Assembly: GCA_900551635.1 (NCBI GenBank) | Contig: URWQ01000078.1 | Span: forward strand, 1-6,908 | DNA from: an uncultured Collinsella sp. | Lineage (GTDB): Bacteria; Actinomycetota; Coriobacteriia; Coriobacteriales; Coriobacteriaceae | Length of the DNA stretch: 6,908 bases | Direction of reading: 5' to 3' | Shown: positions 1 to 6,908 of the stretch, one piece after another | How positions within the stretch are numbered: position 1 is the first letter of the stretch | How the letters are laid out: each line of letters starts with the position of its first letter | The notes under the pieces: generated by a model | The model's input: only the letters and a program-made list of their open reading frames with translations | The model's database searches: none | Told to the model about the DNA's origin: nothing | Program-made: the position numbers and the translations under genes

Positions 1-19
1 TCCTAGTCTGTGCGCTCAT

Positions 20-103
20 GCGGGCGTGGCGGAATTGGCAGACGCGCCAGATTTAGGTTCTGGTGGGATTCCCGTGAAGGTTCGAGTCCTTTCGCCCGCA
101 CCA
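20..103 (+). tRNA. tRNA-Leu, anticodon UAG, with encoded CCA end
   Basis: This is a class II tRNA that decodes CUA and, by wobble, other CUN leucine codons. The 7-bp acceptor stem pairs 20-26 (GCGGGCG) with 93-99 (CGCCCGC). It is followed by discriminator A100 and a genomically encoded CCA at 101-103. The anticodon stem is CCAGA 47-51 with TCTGG 59-63, and the loop TTTAGGT 52-58 places the anticodon TAG at 54-56. A long variable arm (GGG 65-67 with CCC 71-73) and discriminator A are the leucine-type features. The T arm is 76-80 with 88-92 (one G-U pair) around loop TTCGAGT at 81-87. The total length of 84 nt is normal for tRNA-Leu. Its promoter must lie before or at the left edge of the window. 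The gene sits 91 bp upstream of tig. Confidence 0.97.
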
Positions 104-111
104 ACGCATCT

Positions 112-131
112 GCGTCGGCCCTGGCCGTCGC
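112..131 (+). terminator. Weak hairpin after tRNA-Leu, possible terminator
   Basis: GCGTCGGC at 112-119 can pair with GCCGTCGC at 124-131 around the tetraloop CCTG, with one T-T mismatch, giving a short GC-rich hairpin 8 nt after the tRNA CCA. The following sequence, GACACTTTG, is only mildly T-rich, so this is not a textbook intrinsic terminator. It could help end or process the tRNA transcript. It is also short enough to be chance in GC-rich DNA. Confidence 0.3.
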
Positions 132-140
132 GACACTTTG

Positions 141-170
141 TTGCATAAAGGTACCAGCACCTCAGATAAG
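141..170 (+). promoter_or_regulatory. Possible sigma-70-type promoter for tig
   Basis: TTGCAT at 141-146 and GATAAG at 165-170 each match the -35 and -10 consensus at four of six positions, with an 18-nt spacer. Transcription would begin near 177, leaving a 5' leader of about 18 nt that contains the AGGAGG ribosome binding site. The position makes sense, but the match is modest and transcription from the tRNA gene into tig cannot be excluded. Confidence 0.3.
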
Positions 171-182
171 CTGGGCAGTATG

Positions 183-188
183 AGGAGG
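183..188 (+). promoter_or_regulatory. Shine-Dalgarno AGGAGG that sets the tig start
   Basis: A full AGGAGG lies 6 nt before TTG at 195 and only 3 nt before GTG at 192. The usual spacing favours TTG 195. It rules out the in-frame ATG at 180, which lies upstream of the motif, and the far-upstream ATG at 138. Confidence 0.75.
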
Positions 189-194
189 AACGTG

Positions 195-1493
195 TTGAAC
201 ATCACCGCTTCTGACGTCAAGGACGCCAAGCTCACCGCTACGGTCACCATCCCGGCCGCCGACGTCGACGCCGCGATCAAGAAGGCCTACAAGGACACCG
301 CTAAGAAGTACCGCTTCCCGGGCTTCCGTGCCGGTAAGGCTCCCCGTCCGGTCATCGACTCCGCTCTTGGCGCCGAGGCTACCCTCGCTCAGGCCACCAA
401 CGACCTGATCGCCGCCAACGAGCCCGCCGTCCTCAACGAGCTGGACATCGTCCCCACCAAGAGCGGTGACTACAAGGAGCTCGACCTCGCCAAGGACCAC
501 GAGGACTACACCTACACCGTCGAGTTCTCCCTGCGTCCCGCCGCTGAGCTCTCCTCCTTCGACGCCGTCGAGATCGAGATGCCTCCTGCGGAGGTCACCG
601 AGTCCGAGATCAACAACCAGGTTGAGATGCTCCTCAACTACCGTGCCACCTTCGAGGACGTCGAGGGTCGTGCCGTCGAGGCCGAGGACTACGTTACCGT
701 CGACCTCAAGGCCGTCGAGAACGCCGACAACTTTGCCGCCGAGGGCCGCATGCTCATCGCCGGTAGCGACAGCAACCCCAAGGAGTTCAACGAGGCCCTG
801 ATCGGCGCTAACGTTGACGACGTTAAGACCGTCACCTGGACCGACGAGGTCGAGGAGGGCGAGGAGGCCGAGACCCACACCGTCGAGGTCACCGTCAAGG
901 GCATCAAGGTCCGCAACACCCCCGAGCTCACCGACGAGCTCGTCAAGTCCGACTTTGGCTTCGACAGCATCGACGCTATGCGCGACGCCATCAAGCTCGA
1001 GATCGAGCAGGACAAGGCTTCCCGCCTCCCGGCCGAGAAGGAGAACCGTTGCGTCTCCGCTCTCGCCGAGCGTCTGCAGCTCGACGAGATGGACGCCGAC
1101 TACGAGCAGTCCGTCTTTGAGGAGCTTGGCCAGAACTTCCTGTCCAACCTCGCTGCCCGCGGCATGACCCTGGACACCTGGCTGCCCGCTTCCGGCCTGT
1201 CCATGGAGCAGTTCATCGGCGACCTGCACAAGCAGGCCAACGACGTTGCCCGCGAGTCCCTGGCGCTCGACGCCCTCGCCCGTGAGCTCAAGATTGAGGT
1301 CACCGAGGACGACGTCAACGCCGAGTTCGAGAAGGCTGGCGTCAAGGACGTCGAGGCTTCCAAGGCCGAGTTCATCGCCGATGGCCGCATGCCTGCCGTC
1401 CGCGAGTCCATCCGTCGCTCCAAGGCCGTCGACCACCTGGTCGAGAACGCCAAGGTGACCGAGGTCGACGAGACCGCCAAGGACGCCGAGTAA
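195..1493 (+). CDS. tig: Trigger factor, ribosome-associated chaperone
   Basis: The product binds the ribosome at the nascent-chain exit and shields emerging polypeptides in the cytoplasm. It reads as 432 aa, the same length as the E. coli protein. The N-terminal ribosome-binding domain (about 1-115) holds the signature GFRAGKAP at residues 43-50. This is exactly its position in E. coli trigger factor and supports the TTG start at 195; GTG at 192 would add one residue. The FKBP-type peptidyl-prolyl isomerase domain spans about 160-245. The C-terminal helical chaperone domain follows and ends in an acidic tail. Within the isomerase domain, the usual IPGFE-type segment is replaced by NPKEFNEALIG (about 194-204), and the aromatic residue expected in the following loop is not evident. 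Prolyl isomerase activity may therefore be weak or lost; this is inference. Codon use is strongly biased, with no TCG serine codons, as expected for a highly expressed gene. Family assignment is very secure; the exact start is less so. Confidence 0.97.
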   Translation: MNITASDVKDAKLTATVTIPAADVDAAIKKAYKDTAKKYRFPGFRAGKAPRPVIDSALGAEATLAQATNDLIAANEPAVLNELDIVPTKSGDYKELDLAKDHEDYTYTVEFSLRPAAELSSFDAVEIEMPPAEVTESEINNQVEMLLNYRATFEDVEGRAVEAEDYVTVDLKAVENADNFAAEGRMLIAGSDSNPKEFNEALIGANVDDVKTVTWTDEVEEGEEAETHTVEVTVKGIKVRNTPELTDELVKSDFGFDSIDAMRDAIKLEIEQDKASRLPAEKENRCVSALAERLQLDEMDADYEQSVFEELGQNFLSNLAARGMTLDTWLPASGLSMEQFIGDLHKQANDVARESLALDALARELKIEVTEDDVNAEFEKAGVKDVEASKAEFIADGRMPAVRESIRRSKAVDHLVENAKVTEVDETAKDAE

Positions 1494-1545
1494 TTCTCGC
1501 CACCTTGCCCGCGAGCGCATGCGTGCGCCCGTGATGGGGTAAAGT

Positions 1546-1564
1546 TATACACCGGTTATCCGGT
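1546..1564 (+). promoter_or_regulatory. TATACA -10-like box next to a CCGG palindrome
   Basis: TATACA at 1546-1551 resembles a -10 box. It overlaps by one base the palindrome ACCGG-TTAT-CCGGT at 1551-1564. The same stretch also reads as a direct repeat of CCGGTT (1552-1557 and 1560-1565). No convincing -35 box lies 17 nt upstream. If a clpP promoter exists here, the palindrome would sit at its start region and could be an operator. It does not resemble the CtsR, HspR or CIRCE heat-shock operators as I know them. This is a weak call. Confidence 0.25.
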
Positions 1565-1569
1565 TGCTT

Positions 1570-1617
1570 CGTACGGTGCCAGCCAATGCATAGCATGCGG
1601 GCACCGTACGTTTATCT
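1570..1617 (+). terminator. Perfect 11-bp inverted repeat between tig and clpP
   Basis: CGTACGGTGCC at 1570-1580 and GGCACCGTACG at 1600-1610 are exact reverse complements. A small inner hairpin (GCAT 1588-1591 with ATGC 1595-1598) lies in the 19-nt loop. The stem is followed by TTTATCT, a short and interrupted T tract. It could be the tig terminator or a partial attenuator that reduces transcription into clpP. If clpP has its own promoter upstream, it would be a 5' leader structure. The hairpin is certain as sequence; its termination strength is uncertain. Confidence 0.5.
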
Positions 1618-1656
1618 AGAACCAATTTGGTCCGCAAGAGAGAAATGGAGATGCGT

Positions 1657-2277
1657 ATGATCGCCAAGTTCGATTCCGCCCTCGTGCCATACGTTATCGA
1701 GCAGACGCCGCGCGGCGAGCGCAGCTACGATATCTATTCGCGCCTGCTCAACGACCGCATCATCTTCTTAGGCGAGGAGATCAACTCCGTCAGCGCCAAC
1801 CTGGTCGTTGCCCAGCTGCTGCATCTTGAGAGCCAGGATGCCGAGAAGGATATATCGCTCTACATCAATTCGCCCGGTGGCGAGGTCTACTCCGGCCTGG
1901 CGATTCTTGACACCATGAACTTCATTAAGCCGCAGGTCTCCACCATCTGCGTCGGTATGGCCGCGTCCATGGCCGCCGTGCTGCTTTCGGCCGGCGCCAA
2001 GGGCAAGCGTTTCTGCCTGCCGCACTCCAAGGTCATGATTCACCAGCCCAGCGGCGGTGCCCAGGGTCAGCAGACCGAGATCGAGATCGTGGCCGAGGAG
2101 ATCAAGAAGACTCGCCGCGAGCTCAACCAGATCCTGTCCGACGCCTCGGGCCAGCCCATCGAGAAGGTCCAGGCCGACACCGAGCGCGACAACTACCTGA
2201 CCGCTGCCGAGGCCCTCGACTACGGCCTGATCGACCGTATCGTCACCTCGCGCGACCTCGCCGCGAAGGACGCCTAG
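1657..2277 (+). CDS. clpP: ATP-dependent Clp protease proteolytic subunit
   Basis: ClpP is the serine peptidase that forms a double-ring chamber and degrades proteins unfolded by ClpX or a related ATPase. The ATG at 1657 is chosen because GGAG at 1647-1650 lies 6 nt upstream; the in-frame ATGs at 1645 and 1651 lack a well-placed site. The 206-aa product has the catalytic triad Ser104 (in GMAASM), His129 (in MIHQP) and Asp178 (in TERDNYL). The spacings of 25 and 49 residues are the same as Ser97, His122 and Asp171 of mature E. coli ClpP. The sequence ALVPYVIEQ begins at residue 8 and matches the mature E. coli N-terminus, so a 7-residue propeptide is probably removed by self-cleavage. Only one clpP is present here, whereas many actinobacteria carry a tandem clpP1-clpP2 pair. 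clpX follows after one base, so the two are almost certainly co-transcribed. Confidence 0.98.
   Translation: MIAKFDSALVPYVIEQTPRGERSYDIYSRLLNDRIIFLGEEINSVSANLVVAQLLHLESQDAEKDISLYINSPGGEVYSGLAILDTMNFIKPQVSTICVGMAASMAAVLLSAGAKGKRFCLPHSKVMIHQPSGGAQGQQTEIEIVAEEIKKTRRELNQILSDASGQPIEKVQADTERDNYLTAAEALDYGLIDRIVTSRDLAAKDA
2266..2270 (+). promoter_or_regulatory. clpX ribosome binding site inside the clpP end
   Basis: AAGGA lies within the last codons of clpP and 8 nt before the clpX ATG. Because the clpP stop TAG (2275-2277) is separated from that ATG by one base, ribosomes ending clpP can restart on clpX. Translational coupling is likely. Confidence 0.6.
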
Positions 2278-2278
2278 G

Positions 2279-3691
2279 ATGGCCGGTAACATGCAGGACA
2301 ACTTTGACGAGAACGGCAACCCCATCCGCTGCTCCTTCTGCGGAAAAGAGCAGGGGCAGGTTCGCCGCCTTGTAAAGGGTCCGACCAATATCTTTATCTG
2401 CGACGAGTGCGTTGCCGCCTGCTCCGAGATTTTGGAGGAGTCGCTGGCTTCGGACTTTATGGACGCCGCCCGCAACGGCAAGCTGCCGGGCTTCCTCAAC
2501 GACCACGGCCAGGCTGCATCCCAGCCCGCCGCGGACCCCGAGACCGAGGGTTTTGAGCTCGAGGACGATCGCCAGGTCATCACGCACGTGCCGACGCCGT
2601 ACGAGATCTATGACGAGCTTTCGGCCTATGTCATGGGCCAGGAGGACGCCAAGCGCGCCATGTCGGTTGCCGTGTACAACCATTATCGCCGCGTGATCGA
2701 GGGCGGCGCCGCGCTTTCGGCTTTTGACGAGGCTGACGGCATGGGCGGCCAGCTCGACGATGATATGGACGAGGTGGAGCTCGCCAAGTCCAATATTTTG
2801 CTACTCGGTCCTACCGGTACCGGTAAGACCCTGCTGGCCCAGACGCTCGCGCGCATCCTTGAGGTGCCGTTTGCCATCGCCGACGCCACCGCGCTCACTG
2901 AGGCCGGTTACGTGGGCGAGGATGTTGAGAACATCCTGCTCAAGCTCATCAACGCTGCCGATGGCGATATTGAGCGCGCGCAGGTTGGCATTATCTACGT
3001 GGACGAGATCGACAAGATTGCCCGCAAAGCCGAGAACCTCTCCATTACCCGCGATGTCTCGGGCGAGGGCGTTCAGCAGGCGCTGCTTAAGATTCTTGAG
3101 GGCACGGTGGCAAGCGTTCCGCCCACCGGCGGCCGCAAGCATCCCCAGCAGGAGCTGCTGCAGATTGACACGACCAACATCCTGTTCATCTGCGGCGGTG
3201 CCTTTGTGGGTCTGGACAAGATCATCGCCGACCGCGTGGGCAACAAGGGCGTGGGCTTTAACTCCGAGATCGCCGGCCCCACTTCGGTCGACGAGAACGA
3301 CCTGCTGCGCCAGGTGCTCCCGCAGGACCTCAACGCCTTTGGCATGATCCCCGAGTTCGTGGGCCGTACGCCCGTTGTCACCCAGACGCAGGCGCTTGAC
3401 GAGGACGACCTGGTGTCGATCCTGACCGAGCCCAAGAACGCCGTGGTGCGTCAGTACCGTAAGATGTTCCAGCTCGAGGACGTTGAGCTTGAGTTTGAGG
3501 ACGCCGCCCTGCACGAGATCGCCCGTATGGCGCTCGCCCGTAAGACCGGCGCCCGCGGCCTGCGCTCCATCTGCGAGGACGTGCTGCAGCAGACGATGTT
3601 CGACCTCCCCAGCGAGGAAGGCGTTGCCAAGGTCATCGTGACCGAAGCCTCCGTAAAGGGCACCGAACAGCCCCAACGCATCTACGGCTAA
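2279..3691 (+). CDS. clpX: ATP-dependent Clp protease ATPase subunit ClpX
   Basis: ClpX is a hexameric AAA+ unfoldase that recognises tagged proteins and threads them into ClpP. The product is 470 aa. The N-terminal zinc-binding domain has Cys18, Cys21, Cys41 and Cys44, with one residue more between the pairs than E. coli. The AAA+ module has Walker A GPTGTGKT (177-184), pore loop GYVGED (210-215), Walker B IIYVDEID (238-245), an RKH pore loop (286-288), an arginine finger in PEFVGR (Arg363) and sensor 2 GARGLR (424-429). The ClpP-docking loop reads VGF (325-327) where E. coli has IGF. The protein is about 46 residues longer than the 424-aa E. coli protein. The extra length lies in the linker (about 55-100) and in an acidic insert (about 142-168, rich in Asp and Glu) just before Walker A. 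The catalytic motifs are intact. It is the last gene of the tig-clpP-clpX group and is followed by a strong terminator. Confidence 0.98.
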   Translation: MAGNMQDNFDENGNPIRCSFCGKEQGQVRRLVKGPTNIFICDECVAACSEILEESLASDFMDAARNGKLPGFLNDHGQAASQPAADPETEGFELEDDRQVITHVPTPYEIYDELSAYVMGQEDAKRAMSVAVYNHYRRVIEGGAALSAFDEADGMGGQLDDDMDEVELAKSNILLLGPTGTGKTLLAQTLARILEVPFAIADATALTEAGYVGEDVENILLKLINAADGDIERAQVGIIYVDEIDKIARKAENLSITRDVSGEGVQQALLKILEGTVASVPPTGGRKHPQQELLQIDTTNILFICGGAFVGLDKIIADRVGNKGVGFNSEIAGPTSVDENDLLRQVLPQDLNAFGMIPEFVGRTPVVTQTQALDEDDLVSILTEPKNAVVRQYRKMFQLEDVELEFEDAALHEIARMALARKTGARGLRSICEDVLQQTMFDLPSEEGVAKVIVTEASVKGTEQPQRIYG

Positions 3692-3712
3692 AACCTGCCA
3701 AAACGTGTTTGC

Positions 3713-3753
3713 AAATAGCCTCTGACCACCTGCGGTCGGAGGCTATTTTATAT
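3713..3753 (+). terminator. Strong Rho-independent terminator after clpX
   Basis: AAATAGCCTCTGACC at 3713-3727 pairs along its whole length with GGTCGGAGGCTATTT at 3734-3748 (15 bp, one G-U) around the 6-nt loop ACCTGC. The T-rich run TTTTATAT follows directly. The stem starts 21 nt after the clpX stop, so it ends the clpP-clpX transcript and separates it from valS. Confidence 0.92.
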
Positions 3754-3777
3754 ATGCGCAATAACCCCAACTACCTG

Positions 3778-3786
3778 TGTTATTCT
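3778..3786 (+). promoter_or_regulatory. Possible extended -10 promoter for valS
   Basis: TGT immediately before TATTCT (3781-3786) forms an extended -10 element. Transcription would start near 3793, giving a leader of about 185 nt that contains the large hairpin element at 3843-3957. The -35 region (around 3758) is poor, as is common for extended -10 promoters. A promoter is needed somewhere between the clpX terminator and valS, and this is the best candidate I see. A small inverted repeat, ATTAC 3815-3819 with GTAAT 3828-3832, lies downstream. Confidence 0.35.
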
Positions 3787-3842
3787 GTGTGTTTGTTTAA
3801 GCCTCAGCGAAGTCATTACAGACTGAAGTAATCGATACCTAA

Positions 3843-3957
3843 GGGGAGGAATGTAGGCTCGATTTTCGTAGATTCCGCACGAGCCGAAGACCACTTAATG
3901 TGGTCTTCGAGCGAGTCAGGACCTGACCGAGCGAAAATCGGGCCTACATTCCTCCCC
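3843..3957 (+). repeat. Structured hairpin element A in the valS leader
   Basis: A 26-nt arm at 3843-3868 (starts GGGGAGGAATG) pairs completely with 3932-3957 (ends CATTCCTCCCC); the only non-Watson-Crick pair is T3859-G3941. Inside it is an apical hairpin, GAAGACCAC 3886-3894 with GTGGTCTTC 3900-3908, around the loop TTAAT. The strands between the two stems carry TTCCGCACG (3873-3881) and CAGGAC (3917-3922), which recur in the element at 6686-6802 at identical distances from the apical stem. The element ends 20 nt before the valS ATG and is probably transcribed as part of the valS leader. It lacks the T-box consensus and a terminator T tract. It could be a cis-regulatory RNA, a small RNA or a mobile palindromic repeat. 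No target-site duplication is visible. The structure is certain; the function is unknown. Confidence 0.85.
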
Positions 3958-3965
3958 GGCGGGAC

Positions 3966-3971
3966 AGGGAG
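3966..3971 (+). promoter_or_regulatory. valS ribosome binding site AGGGAG
   Basis: AGGGAG lies 6 nt before the ATG at 3978. Its GGGAG (3967-3971) is complementary to CTCCC at 3952-3956 in the right arm of element A. That arm could cover the site when it is not held in the long stem. Confidence 0.75.
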
Positions 3972-3977
3972 AGATAT

Positions 3978-6674
<2,697 letters not shown>

Positions 6675-6685
6675 GGTTTACTCTG

Positions 6686-6802
6686 GGGCGCGTCCCGACG
6701 CTTTGCTCGCTACTGCGAACAGTCCTGCGCAAGACGGACAGCACATTTAGTGCTGTCCTTTGCGTGCGGAACTTGTATCGAGCAAAGCGTCGGGCCGCTC
6801 CC
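6686..6802 (-). repeat. Structured hairpin element B after valS, inverted copy of A's core
   Basis: Arms at 6686-6709 and 6779-6802 pair at 22 of 24 positions, with an unbroken 16-bp perfect stretch (6694-6709 with 6779-6794). The apical hairpin is GGACAGCAC 6736-6744 with GTGCTGTCC 6750-6758 around the loop ATTTA. Read on the minus strand, the internal strands contain TTCCGCACG (6771-6763) and CAGGAC (6727-6722). These lie 4 nt before and 8 nt after the apical stem, exactly as in the element upstream of valS. The element begins 11 nt after the valS stop. No T tract follows it on the plus strand, so it is a poor intrinsic terminator. It might be expressed from either strand or act as DNA. Function unknown. 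Confidence 0.82.
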
Positions 6803-6839
6803 AGTTCGTTTACGTGGTTGTTTGCATCTGGTAGGTTAG

Positions 6840-6857
6840 GGCCACTTGTTCGTGGCC
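6840..6857 (+). other. Small 6-bp hairpin downstream of valS
   Basis: GGCCAC 6840-6845 pairs with GTGGCC 6852-6857 around the loop TTGTTC and is followed by TTGATCTT. The stem is short and the T content modest. It may contribute to transcript ending after valS but could also be chance. Confidence 0.25.
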
Positions 6858-6863
6858 TTGATC

Positions 6864-6893
6864 TTGCTGCAAGCGGATAAAGGCTGATATTGT
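6864..6893 (+). promoter_or_regulatory. Possible promoter for the next gene, beyond the window
   Basis: TTGCTG at 6864-6869 and TATTGT at 6888-6893 match the -35 and -10 consensus at four positions each with an 18-nt spacer. No start codon with a ribosome binding site follows before the window ends. This is a weak call resting on motif and position only. Confidence 0.2.
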
Positions 6894-6908
6894 CAACGCG
6901 AGGGGCTC

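Noticed and set aside
138..194. N-terminal extension of trigger factor starting at ATG 138 or ATG 180
   Set aside because: No ribosome binding site precedes either ATG, the AGGAGG would fall inside the coding sequence, and the added residues have no counterpart in the family.
162..1520. A 452-codon open frame on the minus strand opposite tig
   Set aside because: It is an antisense shadow produced by strong codon bias in tig. Its composition is low-complexity Leu/Val/Gly/Asp and it has no sensible start context.
1645..1656. Upstream ATG starts for clpP at 1645 and 1651
   Set aside because: The GGAG at 1647-1650 overlaps or abuts these codons and can only serve ATG 1657. The family N-terminus does not require the extra residues.
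3843..3856. A minimal upstream reading frame: GGGGAGG followed by ATG TAG
   Set aside because: The ATG at 3851 is only 1 nt after the purine run, too close for initiation, and the whole stretch is locked in the outer stem of element A.
3843..3957. Element A as a simple insertion sequence remnant or MITE with terminal inverted repeats
   Set aside because: No target-site duplication is visible at either copy, and the terminal arms of the two copies differ completely, whereas transposon ends of one family should be conserved. Not fully excluded.
3750..3977. T-box riboswitch upstream of valS
   Set aside because: A synthetase leader with large hairpins suggested it, but no T-box consensus (GGTGGNACCGCG-like) and no terminator/antiterminator pair are present. 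The same core also recurs after valS in reverse, which a T-box would not do.

Overview
The window is a housekeeping block from a GC-rich bacterium. Protein sequences, codon use and gene order suggest a Coriobacteriia member of the Collinsella type. That assignment is inferred from recall of family sequences, not from a search. Codons end mostly in C or G, and start sites carry purine-rich Shine-Dalgarno sequences. No transposase, phage gene, CRISPR array or other accessory gene is visible.

Layout, all genes on the + strand: tRNA-Leu(UAG) at 20-103; tig (trigger factor) at 195-1493 with a probable TTG start; a 163-bp gap holding a small palindrome and an 11-bp perfect inverted repeat; clpP at 1657-2277; clpX at 2279-3691, one base after the clpP stop; a strong Rho-independent terminator at 3713-3753; a 224-bp valS leader; valS at 3978-6674; and 234 bp of downstream sequence with no gene. 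All gene-free stretches are shorter than 300 bp.

The genes form two units. The first, tig-clpP-clpX, is protein quality control. Trigger factor meets nascent chains at the ribosome exit, and ClpX unfolds substrates and feeds them into the ClpP chamber. The second is valyl-tRNA synthetase with its own leader. The clpX terminator separates the units.

The most interesting content is non-coding. Two elements of 115 and 117 bp sit on either side of valS in opposite orientations. Each has a 24-26-bp outer stem and a 9-bp apical hairpin with a 5-nt loop. Read in the same orientation, they align without gaps over a 50-nt core. That core contains the identical internal-loop words TTCCGCACG and CAGGAC at identical distances from the apical stem. 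The apical stem differs at three base pairs, all compensated, and the outer arms have almost no sequence in common yet each pair with themselves. This is the signature of a conserved structured RNA or hairpin-recognition element. I could not match it to a family I know.
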